NCBI GenBank assembly: GCA_947455195.1
Contig: CANGMI010000009.1
Location: 62,001-126,000 of the forward strand
Origin: Pseudomonadota bacterium
GTDB taxonomy: Bacteria; Pseudomonadota; Gammaproteobacteria; Burkholderiales; SG8-39
DNA: 64,000 nucleotides
Reading direction: 5' to 3'
Of this stretch, positions 31,401 to 39,249 are shown piece by piece (the stretch's first letter is position 1; the number at the start of each line of letters is the position of its first letter). The position numbers and the translations under genes were made by a program. The notes beneath the pieces were generated by a model that worked only from the letters and a program-made list of their open reading frames with translations, had not been told where the DNA came from and searched no databases.

Positions 31401-32560
31401 TGGGCGCGCACGCCCTCATCGACGCGAGCACGGAGCGCTTCAAATCCCGCCCAGTCGCAGGCCAGCATGCGCACATGCAGGGCCATGCCGAGGGCAAAAT
31501 CGAGCCTGGGATCGAGGGCCGTGGCGCGATCGAGACTGGGCACAGCCTCGTCGAATCGACCGAGCTTGCGCAAGGCCATGCCTCGACTGCTCCACGCAGC
31601 AGCATGGTCCGGTGCCAGCGCAATCGCCCGATCCTGACTCGCAACGGCCTCCTCGAACCGCTTCAGCTCGTGCAATGCGAGTCCACGATTGTGATGCAAG
31701 TCAGCGTTCCCGCCAGAGCGCGCAAGTGCATGATCGTAACTGGCCAGGGCAGCTTCGAAACGATGCAAGGCCTGGAGGACGTCACCCCGGTTTCCCCACC
31801 CCTGGGGAAGTGACGCGTCGAGTGCCACGGCCCGGTCGAAACTCTCCAGAGCCGCCTCGAGTCGGCCCAGGCCATGCAGGGCAAGCCCGCGATTGTCATG
31901 CACGATGGCAAACCCGGGGCGCAAGGCGATGGCCCGGTCATAGCTGTGCACCGCCTCATCGAGCCGGCCGAGTGCCTTCAGGGCGTTGCCGCGGTTGATC
32001 CAGGCCTCGGCGTGGTCGGGCCGCAGTTCGAGCGCCCGATCACAACTCGCAACGGCGCCCTCGCAGTCGCCGAGCAACTGCAGGACGAGGGCACGGTTGT
32101 TCAGTGCTGCAACATGATCGGGTCTGATCGACAGCGTGCGCTCGAAGGCTGCAAGGGCCTCCTCGATTCGCCCGAGCGCCTTGAGCGCACCCGCGCGGTT
32201 GTAATGGGCTTCGGCATGATCCGTCCTGACGGCGATGGCACGGTCATGACAGGCCAGTGCCTCTTCGATACGACCGATCGCATGCAGGGCAATGCCATGA
32301 TTGGTTTGCGCATCGGGACTGTGGGGTTTCAAGGCCGCGACTCTGCCAAGGAGATCGACGGCTTCAGCCGATTGCCCGCGCCGCGAGGCGATGGCACCCA
32401 GCAGGTTCAGCGCGTCGACCTGGCCAGGATCAGCCCCGAGCACGATTCGGGCGAGCCTCTCGGCGCGTTCGGCATCACCCCCCGACCAGGCGATGAACGC
32501 CTGCTCGATGACCTGCGGCAGCGTCAGGCTTACCTGCCCTGGCGTGTGCGGGCGCGTCAT
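28427..32560 (-). CDS. TPR - GT41 (O-GlcNAc-transferase-like) - TPR - GT9-like fusion protein
   Basis: A 1377-residue protein. TPR units fill residues 10-400. An SPY/OGT-type GT41 catalytic region runs from about 447 (IRLAYLCGEFRQQATSVLM) through VDILVNLNGFFGHHR, LQVNYLGFPGTMGADYMDYI, FCCFNNNYKILPRQFDVW and DLFIDTLPYNAHTTASDALWAGLPVL to about 795. A second TPR array occupies 815-1065. The GT9-like module follows (AEQGLGDTLQF near 1083, ISVDTSVAHLAGALGRPVWV near 1262), and then an acidic/Pro-rich tail of about 50 residues. GT41 enzymes glycosylate Ser/Thr of proteins, so a protein or flagellin O-glycosylation role is plausible. It follows ybaK by 60 bp and overlaps the ATP-grasp start. Confidence 0.88.
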   Translation of the reverse strand: MTRPHTPGQVSLTLPQVIEQAFIAWSGGDAERAERLARIVLGADPGQVDALNLLGAIASRRGQSAEAVDLLGRVAALKPHSPDAQTNHGIALHAIGRIEEALACHDRAIAVRTDHAEAHYNRAGALKALGRIEEALAAFERTLSIRPDHVAALNNRALVLQLLGDCEGAVASCDRALELRPDHAEAWINRGNALKALGRLDEAVHSYDRAIALRPGFAIVHDNRGLALHGLGRLEAALESFDRAVALDASLPQGWGNRGDVLQALHRFEAALASYDHALARSGGNADLHHNRGLALHELKRFEEAVASQDRAIALAPDHAAAWSSRGMALRKLGRFDEAVPSLDRATALDPRLDFALGMALHVRMLACDWAGFEALRARVDEGVRAQARCAEPFGYQGVCDDEGLLQIAARTYSGARHPRRVLESAQPPDVMTPVSPEAGEAKRRIRLAYLCGEFRQQATSVLMVQTWEHHDRERFELIALDNGWDDGSPMRRRIERAFDAVIDISRMSDDAVAQWVVARGVDILVNLNGFFGHHRNGVFALKPAPLQVNYLGFPGTMGADYMDYIIADRVVIPPDSRRFFDEQVVYLPGSYQANDSHREIAHGAVSRLQCGLPESGFVFCCFNNNYKILPRQFDVWMRILRSVEGSVLWLIEDNATAARNLRREAASRGVDPVRIVFASRVSLPEHLARHRLADLFIDTLPYNAHTTASDALWAGLPVLTCVGHSFAGRVAASLLHAIGLPELVTTCESDYEAEAIGLARDPARLGAIRARLAARRANAPLFDAHGHARHLEAAYCTMQARRLAGLSPAPIEADGASARAIHEEALHLEARGSWAQAIVCHDRAIDLEPANPEWYYYRGMALRANADPAAAVASYDRAIALRPDYPEVWFSRGNALQDLGRTIEAFQSHERAVALRPGYVPAWMNRANVLRALGQIEAALLSVERALELAPEYAEAYCNRGNLLADLGRLEEAVQSHDRAIAVRVDYADAWNNRGNVLKDLGRLDAAIGSYDRAIALQPGFVDAIWNKALALLALGDYRAGWPLYEARWKRASFTSPRRAFTQPLWLGQMPVAGKTLLLHAEQGLGDTLQFCRLAPCVAALGARVILEVPVPLTALLACLGDTIEVVAAGTALPPFDAHCPLLSLPLALSANQDLAPAPHPYLRADPARVALWQQRLGPRRGLRVGLCWSGRPAHGNDRNRSLSLSQLLRHLPSDLAYHSLQAVVRDSDQASLRAATSLHDHASHLKSFADTAALVACLDLVISVDTSVAHLAGALGRPVWVLVPQPADWRWMLDRADSPWYPSARLYRQPRRGDWETTLARVAHDLRHLADAEDAEDAGGCTEDANPDSTSPAGPRGVPADSPARDSGSGWREAP

Positions 32561-32620
32561 GGACGCCTCACGGCAGCATCACGCCAGCGTGCCCCTTGGT
32601 TGAAACGCGGCGCGCATGCA

Positions 32621-33112
32621 TCAGAGATCACCGGCGCACTGCACCGGTGTTGCTTCGAGCAGATCCCGCAGGACATGCGGTGCGATGCCGACCAGATAGC
32701 CACGGCGTCCGCCGTTGATCCAGATGCGTTCGAGATCGAGGATGGCCTGCTCCACATAGACGGGCATGCGCCGACGGGTCCCGAAGGGCGAGGTGCCGCC
32801 GACGAAGTAGCCGCTGTGGCGGTTGGCGACCTCGGGCTTGCAGGGTTCGATCGATTTCGCGCCAGTCTGGCGAGCCAGGTTTCTGGTGGATACGGAACGA
32901 TTGCCATGCATCAGCACGATGAGCGGCGCGCCCTTCTCGTCCTGCATGATCAACGTCTTCACCACATGAAACGGATCAAGACCGAGCACCTCGGCACTGT
33001 GCTGGGCACCGCCATGCTCGAGGTAGGGGTAAGGGTGTTCGGTAAACGCGATGCCGCGCGCCTTGAGCAGCGCGGTTGCGGGGGTTTCGCTGACGCGGGG
33101 GGTCCTGGCCAT
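32621..33112 (-). CDS. ybaK: Cys-tRNA(Pro)/aminoacyl-tRNA deacylase YbaK/EbsC
   Basis: A cytoplasmic trans-editing enzyme that hydrolyses mischarged Cys-tRNA(Pro). Its 163 residues match the family, with TPATALLKARGIAFTEHPY at the N terminus, VVKTLIMQDEKG, the invariant Lys segment TGAKSIEPCKPEVANRHSGY, then VGGTSPFGTRRRMPVYVE and INGGRRGYLVGI. The start is ATG 33112; the frame extends upstream but without family similarity. It precedes the TPR-OGT gene on the same strand by 60 bp, possibly by chance. A new promoter for the glycan genes could lie in that gap, though none is obvious. Confidence 0.94.
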   Translation of the reverse strand: MARTPRVSETPATALLKARGIAFTEHPYPYLEHGGAQHSAEVLGLDPFHVVKTLIMQDEKGAPLIVLMHGNRSVSTRNLARQTGAKSIEPCKPEVANRHSGYFVGGTSPFGTRRRMPVYVEQAILDLERIWINGGRRGYLVGIAPHVLRDLLEATPVQCAGDL

Positions 33113-33320
33113 CGGGGAGTGAGCCGCAGAGAAGGCGGCCAGCGCTCTGCCACGCAGTGCGTCACGACCGGATGCCCGCATGATGAGGAAGTGGACCTGA
33201 TTGCGCAAGCGCGACGCGCCGCCAGAGGCTCGTGCATCCTTGCGACGGGCATGGCACCACACACGTCGAGCCGATAGCATGGCATCCTTGGGCGAAGTCC
33301 ACTCACGAGAGGATCTGCTG

Positions 33321-33845
33321 ATGCTGAAACGATCGTCTGCGACGGTGCAATGGGGTCCCGTGTCCTGTCGGCTCTCCGCAGGTGCCCTGATCGGTGCAAT
33401 GACGTTCGGCATATTGGGCGGGTGTGCGAGCGGCACCCGAACGCAAGCGATCAGCGTTGATGGCGCCAACCCGTCCCAGGCAACCGGCGACCCCATCGAC
33501 CGCTCTCAGATCCCGCCCGGGGGCAAACTGCGTCTGGCCGAATCGCTGGTGATGGGCTCGGGAGAAACCTGGCTGGGGCGGGCGGTCTTCGAGGTCCCCG
33601 GAGACGGTTCGGAGGCCTTTGCGTTCTTCAGCGACAGCTACACCCGGCAGGGCTGGCGATTGCTCAGTGCCCTGCGCGGTTCGACCACGATCCTCGTCTT
33701 CATGAAACCCGACCGTACGGCCACGATCGAGATCATCGATGGCGGCCTCTTTCGCAGTGCCACCGCCACCGTCAACGTGGTACCCGGGAACATCAACGGC
33801 AACCTCGGTGGGAATGGCGGCGGAAATGGCGGAGGCAATCGCTGA
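33321..33845 (+). CDS. Predicted outer-membrane lipoprotein of unknown function
   Basis: A 174-residue protein with a signal peptide ending in the lipobox GILGGC (lipidated Cys at about 35). It has a soluble domain (LAESLVMGSGETWLGRAVFE, AFAFFSDSYTRQGWRLLSAL, ILVFMKPDRTATIEII) and a Gly/Asn-rich tail (NINGNLGGNGGGNGGGNR). AGAGGA lies 8 bases before ATG 33321; an upstream in-frame ATG at 33279 would bury the signal peptide. I do not recognise a named family with certainty. It is divergent from ybaK. The mature protein probably sits in the periplasm or outer membrane. Confidence 0.75.
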   Translation: MLKRSSATVQWGPVSCRLSAGALIGAMTFGILGGCASGTRTQAISVDGANPSQATGDPIDRSQIPPGGKLRLAESLVMGSGETWLGRAVFEVPGDGSEAFAFFSDSYTRQGWRLLSALRGSTTILVFMKPDRTATIEIIDGGLFRSATATVNVVPGNINGNLGGNGGGNGGGNR

Positions 33846-33939
33846 GCGAGGGGTTCATTGCGCCGCAGCCCGCAACTGCGCCGCATGCCGGCCCGACTCG
33901 GTCAGCCATGAGCGTTGTGCCTCACCCGGGCTGTTCGAC

Positions 33940-34935
33940 TCAATCGGCCCGAATGGCTGCCTCGGCAATCAGCCCACGCCACTTGTCTGATTCGCTGCGC
34001 AGCACGCTGGCCAGCTCAGCCGGTGTTCCCGGACGCGCATCGAGCGCTGCATTGCGCAACTGCTCGACGATGGTCGGCTGGGAAAACGCAACACGAGTAG
34101 CCTCGACCAGCCGCGCGACAATCTCGGGGGCGGTGCCCGCAGGCGCAAAGAGACCGACCCAGGAGTACGCCGCGTAGCCGGGCACACCCGCCTCGGCAAT
34201 GGTGGGCAGATCAGGCAGCACGAGCGCACGCATCGGATCGCTGATGGCAAGTGCACGCACTCGCCCGGCCCGCATGAGTGGCAAGACGGCCTGGCTGTCG
34301 GTGATGCCGGCGTCGACCTCGCCCGACGCGATGGCCGTGGCAGCGGGTCCACCGCCCTTGTAGGCAAGCACGGTGATCGGAATTCGAGCCATGCGCTTCA
34401 GGAGTTCCACCGACAGGTAGGAAAGGCTCCCGGGCCCATTGGTGGAAAAGCTCAGCCCCTCGGGATGTGATCGCCCCCAGGCGATCAGCGCATCGACCGA
34501 GCGCACCGGCAGGTCGGTCTTCACGGCAAGGATGAGCGGGCTTGCCGCCAGCATGCTCACCGGGGCGAGGTCTTTCTGCGCGTCATAAGCCAGGCGTTGA
34601 AGATGAACGTTGATGGTGAGCGCACCGGTGGCGACAACCAGCAGGGTGTATCCATCGGGGGTGGCTCTCACCACGAGGTCGGTGCCGATGGCACCGCCGG
34701 CACCGGCACGATTCTCGACCACGACCGACTGACCAAGCGGGGTCTGCAAGCCCTGCGCCAGTAATCTCGCGATGAGATCGACGCTGCCAGCCGGTGCGTA
34801 GGGCACGATGATCTTGACCGGACGCAGCGGGTAGCGCTGCGCCGATGACACCGAGGGGCTCCCGCCGAGCAATGCCATGCATGCCAGGCTCAACCCAAAA
34901 CGCGTGAAGCGCACTACCCGACGCCGTGAATCCAT
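33940..34935 (-). CDS. Bug/TctC-family substrate-binding protein
   Basis: A periplasmic solute receptor of 331 residues with a signal peptide (FTRFGLSLACMALLGGSPSV, cleavage near SSA-Q). Bug features are VKIIVPYAPAGSVDLIARL, VVENRAGAGGAIGTDLV, ATPDGYTLL, YKGGGPAATAIASGEVDAG, LPDLPTIAEAG and WVGLFAPAGT. GAGGAGAC precedes the ATG at 34935. It is downstream of the porin gene on the same strand, but a 33-base perfect hairpin separates them. Carboxylic or aromatic acids are the usual ligands. There are no transporter membrane subunits nearby. Confidence 0.94.
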   Translation of the reverse strand: MDSRRRVVRFTRFGLSLACMALLGGSPSVSSAQRYPLRPVKIIVPYAPAGSVDLIARLLAQGLQTPLGQSVVVENRAGAGGAIGTDLVVRATPDGYTLLVVATGALTINVHLQRLAYDAQKDLAPVSMLAASPLILAVKTDLPVRSVDALIAWGRSHPEGLSFSTNGPGSLSYLSVELLKRMARIPITVLAYKGGGPAATAIASGEVDAGITDSQAVLPLMRAGRVRALAISDPMRALVLPDLPTIAEAGVPGYAAYSWVGLFAPAGTAPEIVARLVEATRVAFSQPTIVEQLRNAALDARPGTPAELASVLRSESDKWRGLIAEAAIRAD

Positions 34936-35032
34936 CCTCGTCTCCTCATCGCGTGCCCGGGACGCGGCACGACCCGGGGGTCGTGTGCGCGGCAGATCGA
35001 GGATGCCACGAGATGACGGGATCAGGCTGCAG

Positions 35033-35065
35033 GCTTCATGTCGTCGCATCGCGACGACATGAAGC
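35033..35065. terminator. Perfect 15-bp hairpin between porin and Bug genes
   Basis: GCTTCATGTCGTCGC, a 3-base ATC loop, then its exact complement. It lies about 50 bases after the porin stop and about 100 bases before the Bug protein start, both on the minus strand. A run of T is absent on either side, so it may be a Rho-influenced terminator, an RNA-stabilising end or a DNA operator. The perfect length makes chance unlikely. Confidence 0.6.
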
Positions 35066-35115
35066 GGCGGGCAAGGGGGCGCGGCCATACCGCCGACACA
35101 CGCCCATCGCCTCGA

Positions 35116-36267
35116 TCAGAAGAAGCTGAAGAGCAGCCCGACGTTGGCGGTCGATGCGGTCTGACCAGCCGAGAGGAAGTTGGTCAGCGTGGTGGTCCAG
35201 GTGAAGTTGAACGGTGCGGACGTACCGGCGTCACCCTTCGCCTCGACGCGAGCCAGCTGGCCATACAGCGCGATGTTCGACGTCAGCTTGTACTGAACAC
35301 CAGCAGCATAGGTCTTGGTCTTGATGTTGCCCACATCGACCTTCGACTCGTAGTAGCCGGCATCAAACGTGGTCTTGGCGCCCAGCGCATAGACCGCACC
35401 CAGGCCCCAGGTCTTGAGGTCATAACTGGAGGTAGCGGCAACCTTCTGATCGGCACCGATGAACTTCAGGGTCACCGGCTCGAGCTTGTAGGTGAGCGCG
35501 AGGATCGTGCCCGAATCCCGGCTCGAGCTGATCGACTTGGTGGGATCGCTGTTGGCGGTGCCGGGGATCGTGCTGGTGTAATACGCCAGACCGCCCGTGA
35601 ATTTCTCGTAGGTGTAGGTGGCCGAGGCACGCGCACCGTGGTTGATGCCCGAGCCCGACGGCCCTTGGCCGAAGCCCACGCCAGCAGGCACGCTGGTCGT
35701 CTTCGACTGGGTTACCACCTGGCCCGCCAGCGTCAGACCCGAGAAGGTCGGCGCGGTGTAGCTGATCGAGGCGTCATCCACCGTGTTCAGCTTGCCGCCG
35801 ATGTCGATCATGGCGAGCGAACTGCCGTAGTTCGAACCGAAGCGCGGATCACCCAGCAGTACCGTGTTGAACGCGATGTTGGGCTGCGTGCCCACCACGA
35901 GGTTGCCCAGGCTGCCCTTCAGGTACAGATTGGCCTGACGATTCAGGATGTTGCCGTTGCCAAAGCCCCAGCGATCGCCCGAATTGTCGGGAGTGAGGAG
36001 GAAGCCCTGCTCGAGCTGGGCGCCAGCGACGATGCCGCCTTCGATCGCCTTTTCGTATTTCAGCCCGGCAAAGGTGGGCGCATAGCCGCCAGTCACGAAT
36101 TCGGTCTTGGAACTGGGGGTCGGGAGACTCTTGCCGGAAATATTCGACGAGGCTACGCCACCGTCAATGAGAGCATAGAAACTTACCCCGTCCGCCGCGT
36201 ATGCGCCGACTGAGGACACGAGTCCCAACGAGGCCACTGCCAATCGGGTTTTGCCAGCCTTCTTCAT
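35116..36267 (-). CDS. General porin (Gram-negative, betaproteobacterial type)
   Basis: An outer-membrane 16-strand porin of 383 residues. The signal peptide is MKKAGKTRLAVASLGLVSSVGAYA, followed by DGVSFYALIDGGVASSN, the typical first beta-strand. Later strands alternate hydrophobic and polar residues, and the protein ends with ...LLFSFF, whose terminal Phe is the assembly signal recognised by BamA. GGAG lies 7 bases before ATG 36267. The upstream 360 bp to the esterase gene is gene-free and contains an FNR/ANR-like box. The solutes passed are unknown; such porins are general diffusion pores. Confidence 0.95.
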   Translation of the reverse strand: MKKAGKTRLAVASLGLVSSVGAYAADGVSFYALIDGGVASSNISGKSLPTPSSKTEFVTGGYAPTFAGLKYEKAIEGGIVAGAQLEQGFLLTPDNSGDRWGFGNGNILNRQANLYLKGSLGNLVVGTQPNIAFNTVLLGDPRFGSNYGSSLAMIDIGGKLNTVDDASISYTAPTFSGLTLAGQVVTQSKTTSVPAGVGFGQGPSGSGINHGARASATYTYEKFTGGLAYYTSTIPGTANSDPTKSISSSRDSGTILALTYKLEPVTLKFIGADQKVAATSSYDLKTWGLGAVYALGAKTTFDAGYYESKVDVGNIKTKTYAAGVQYKLTSNIALYGQLARVEAKGDAGTSAPFNFTWTTTLTNFLSAGQTASTANVGLLFSFF

Positions 36268-36628
36268 CAAAGTCTCCACAAGGTCGAAGCGCACACGCGC
36301 TTGTCACGAGTTAGCAATACGTATGCCACAGGCTCCCTTTTCGTCGGGCAGGGCGCTTCGATGCGTGAGCAGGGGCCCGACCTGGCCTCAGGTAACCTGA
36401 CCTCGGGCCAGCGGCACAGCAGCCCCGCGAGACCCGCTTCGGGTCAACGGCATTGCCGCCGTCGTCGCACATCAGGTCTGCCATGCACCACTCGGGCGCA
36501 GTGCGAGCTCTCGTTGATCCAGATCAGTGCGCCTTGCGACACGTACCCCGAAAAAGGAAGACCCGGGCAGGATCCGGGAGGATCCACCGCCGCCCTCAGG
36601 ATCGCAGGCGATCGGGCAGAACCGGGGC
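36268..36628. other. Gene-free interval upstream of the porin gene
   Basis: 361 bases with no convincing ORF between the esterase stop and the porin start, both on the minus strand. It contains the FNR/ANR-like site at 36514-36527 and an AT-richer patch at 36305-36330, next to the porin start, that may hold its promoter. A short repeat, GATCCGGGAGGATCC, lies near 36570. Nothing else is evident. Confidence 0.5.
36514..36527. promoter_or_regulatory. FNR/ANR-like box
   Basis: TTGATCCAGATCAG matches the FNR/ANR consensus TTGAT-N4-ATCAA at 9 of 10 defined positions. The CCAG spacer is also common in ANR/Dnr sites. It is about 247 bases upstream of the porin start, far for a class II site. Oxygen-responsive control is therefore possible but unproven. 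Confidence 0.4.
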
Positions 36629-37447
36629 TCAGGACTGGATGAAACCGATCGCGCGGGAACGCCAGAGCGGCTCTGCGGTGGCCAGGTGGGCCTGAAGATG
36701 CGATGCCCCGGCGATCGGGAGTTCCTCGACGGAGCCTCCCACGGAACGCAGCGCGGCCGTCATGGCGTGAGCCTGCGTGACGAGGTGGGGAAAGTCCTTC
36801 TCCCCCCAGGAGATCATGAAAGACGGTACGGGCGCGGCAATCTGTCGCAAGGGGCTCGCGAGCGCATCAACGGCAGCATCGGGTTCGCCGAGAAAGCGCG
36901 GACGCATCGTGAGCCCGGAACCTTCACCGAACAGGTAGACCCCCGACACGGGCAGACAGCCTCGAATGACATCCGCGGGCAGGCCCGCAGGGCTTTGCCA
37001 GTCGCGAGAGACCGCCAGCAAGGCCGAGAGATGCCCTCCTGCCGAATGGCCGCCGACAAAGATGCGCTCGGGATCAGCCCCGAGTTCGGCGACATGAGCA
37101 TGCACCCATTGCAGCGCGGCGACGCAGTCGGCTCGCATCGCCGGGAAGAGCACGCGCGGTGCCAGCCGATACCCCACGGACACGAACAGAATGCCTGCGG
37201 CCGTAAGGGCGGGCGCCATGAAGTGATTCCATTCCTTGTAGCCGCTCGTCCAGCCGCCCCCATGAAGAAAGAGCAGCACCGGTCCGGCCGGCTTGGCAGG
37301 CCGCGCGATCGACACCGTCTGATACGGGTCTTCGCCGTAGGCAAACTCTTCGACCGCAACGCTGCGAGAACGAACGAGCAGATCAGCCGCGTAGCCTTGC
37401 GCAAACGCGGAAAGGGGTTCCTGCTCGGGATAGTCTTCAGGATTCAC
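36629..37447 (-). CDS. Alpha/beta-hydrolase (esterase / arylformamidase-like)
   Basis: A 272-residue hydrolase of the HSL/arylformamidase-like group. The oxyanion-hole motif is LLFLHGGGWTSG near residue 62, the nucleophile elbow FVGGHSAGGHLSAL carries Ser near 135, the acid is probably the Asp in SWGEKDFPH and the His is in GASHLQAH. There is no signal peptide, so it is cytoplasmic. Its sigma-70-like promoter (37526-37555) is divergent from the MFS gene. Substrates may be carboxyl esters or N-formyl compounds; kynurenine formamidase is an option, but no kyn genes are nearby. Confidence 0.88.
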   Translation of the reverse strand: MNPEDYPEQEPLSAFAQGYAADLLVRSRSVAVEEFAYGEDPYQTVSIARPAKPAGPVLLFLHGGGWTSGYKEWNHFMAPALTAAGILFVSVGYRLAPRVLFPAMRADCVAALQWVHAHVAELGADPERIFVGGHSAGGHLSALLAVSRDWQSPAGLPADVIRGCLPVSGVYLFGEGSGLTMRPRFLGEPDAAVDALASPLRQIAAPVPSFMISWGEKDFPHLVTQAHAMTAALRSVGGSVEELPIAGASHLQAHLATAEPLWRSRAIGFIQS

Positions 37448-37497
37448 GGCAAAAGCCCCCGGGGCAAACCGCTCGGCCGTCCGCCCTCCGACGTTCG

Positions 37498-39006
37498 ATG
37501 GGGGCTCGGCGCAACGTGTCGCCTGACCTTAGCGAATCCGATTCATTGTTGTCAACGACTGGACAAGGGCAGGGGTATCGATGCCCCCGACGAGGCGATG
37601 GCGTAGCATCGGGGACCCTGATCAAAGACACTGCGCCCACCTTGAACACGCCCGCCCCGTCCGCGCAACCGCACTTCAAGGCGCACAGACGCTGGGTCCT
37701 TCTGGCATGCCTGCTGGGCATGTTCATGAGCGCCATCGAAGCAACCATCGTCGGCACCGCCATGCCCACCATCGTCGCCGAACTGGGTGACGTTGCACTG
37801 CTTGGCTGGGTTTTCTCGGCCTACCTCGTGGCGCAGGCGCTCGCGATCCCGTTCTACGGCCGGCTGGCCGACCTGCGTGGACGCCGTCTCGCCTTTGCCA
37901 GCGGTGTGCTCATCTTTCTGGCCGGTTCGACGTTGTGCGGATTTGCGCGCTCTCTGCCGCAACTCATCGGCTTCCGGATTCTCCAGGGGCTGGGTGCCGG
38001 GGCAATCATGCCGGTGGCCATGACAATCGTGGGCGACCTCTACAAGGGTGCAGAGCGCGGGCGCATACAAGGTGCGCTATCGAGCGTCTGGGGCCTCTCG
38101 GCGGTGATCGGGCCGCTCCTGGGTGCCCTGATCGTGAGCACCACCGGCTGGCCGCTGGTGTTCTGGCTCAATCTGCCATTCGGGATCGCTGCCATGGCCC
38201 TCCTGGCCGTCTTCTTTCGCGAGTCACCCAGACTGGCCGCAACTCGCTCCGGTACCGACGGAGACGCCAGCATTCCAGGCACACCCGGCGCCAGCGTGCA
38301 ACCCTCGTACTTCACGCTGCTGCGCGATCCGGTCTTGATCGCGGGCAACCTCGGAAGTCTCGCCATCGGCGCCGCCATGATGGGTGTCATCGTGTTCATG
38401 CCGATCTGGGTGCAGGGCGTCGATGGTGCGGGCACCACCGGGGCCGCCTGGGCCCTGGCAACCCTGTCGCTCGTGTGGCCTGTGGCCAGCACGATAACCG
38501 GACGTTATCTGGACCGCTTGGGTGGCCGCCGCATGGCTTTCGCGGGTGGTGCCACGCTCACCCTGGGGTGTGCCCTGCTGGCCTTTCTCTCGGGCGCCAG
38601 CAGCCTCATCTGGCTGCTGGTCGGGTCGGCGGTGACCGGTGCCGGGCTGGGTATCTGCAACACGACCTACATCGTCTCGGTACAGGCCAGCGCATCACAC
38701 GCAACGCGCGCGCGGGCCACCGCCTCGGTTTCGTTCTCGCGCATCCTCGGATCGGGCTTTGGTGCCGCGGCGCTCGGCGCCATCCTCAACCTGTCGATCG
38801 CCCAGCATCTGCCTGGCATCGCCGATCCGGTGGAACGCCTGATGGACGAGGGACGCCGGGCCCTGCTGACACCTGCGGAACTCGCAACCATGACCAGCGG
38901 CGTGAGCACCGCCTTGCATCAGGTGTTTCTGGTCACCTGCCTCCTGGGCGCGACGGCCCTGGCCGTAAGCGGACTCTTCCCGAGGCGCCGACCCGACACG
39001 ACCTGA
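37498..39006 (+). CDS. MFS multidrug-type exporter (DHA2/EmrB-like)
   Basis: An inner-membrane proton-driven efflux protein of up to 502 residues. Motif A is YGRLADLRGRRLAF, preceded by GMFMSAIEATIVGTAMPTIV, the first helix typical of EmrB/QacA drug exporters, and followed by LQGLGAGAIMPVAMTIVGDL. About fourteen helices are visible. The first 60 residues are hydrophilic and overlap the divergent esterase promoter, so translation may begin later (a TTG at 37642 is in frame); no good ribosome site is seen. No membrane-fusion partner or MarR/TetR regulator is adjacent. Confidence 0.87.
   Translation: MGARRNVSPDLSESDSLLSTTGQGQGYRCPRRGDGVASGTLIKDTAPTLNTPAPSAQPHFKAHRRWVLLACLLGMFMSAIEATIVGTAMPTIVAELGDVALLGWVFSAYLVAQALAIPFYGRLADLRGRRLAFASGVLIFLAGSTLCGFARSLPQLIGFRILQGLGAGAIMPVAMTIVGDLYKGAERGRIQGALSSVWGLSAVIGPLLGALIVSTTGWPLVFWLNLPFGIAAMALLAVFFRESPRLAATRSGTDGDASIPGTPGASVQPSYFTLLRDPVLIAGNLGSLAIGAAMMGVIVFMPIWVQGVDGAGTTGAAWALATLSLVWPVASTITGRYLDRLGGRRMAFAGGATLTLGCALLAFLSGASSLIWLLVGSAVTGAGLGICNTTYIVSVQASASHATRARATASVSFSRILGSGFGAAALGAILNLSIAQHLPGIADPVERLMDEGRRALLTPAELATMTSGVSTALHQVFLVTCLLGATALAVSGLFPRRRPDTT
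37526..37555 (-). promoter_or_regulatory. Sigma-70-type promoter of the esterase gene
   Basis: On the minus strand, TTGACA (37555-37550) and TAAGGT (37531-37526) are separated by 18 bases. They would start transcription about 70 bases before the esterase ATG at 37447. It lies within the 5' end of the open frame assigned to the divergent MFS gene, which suggests that the MFS start may be further downstream. Confidence 0.55.
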
Positions 39007-39249
39007 CACGCTGGCAGCGTTCGAGCATCCACCAGCGTGCCGGCGCGGGCCGAACCGGCAGGCAACGGCGCGGCAAACGACACCTGCACCCCGAATCGGG
39101 GAGGCACCAGAGGCACGATCGCCGGTGCCACGCAGGGGTGGCACTCTGGACGCGTACCTTTTTGTAGTCGAGAATCGAGCCGTTGCAGGGCTCCGCCCTG
39201 ACGACCACGACGACAACCGCGCCCGCATCAGACGGCGCCGGAGGAGACC

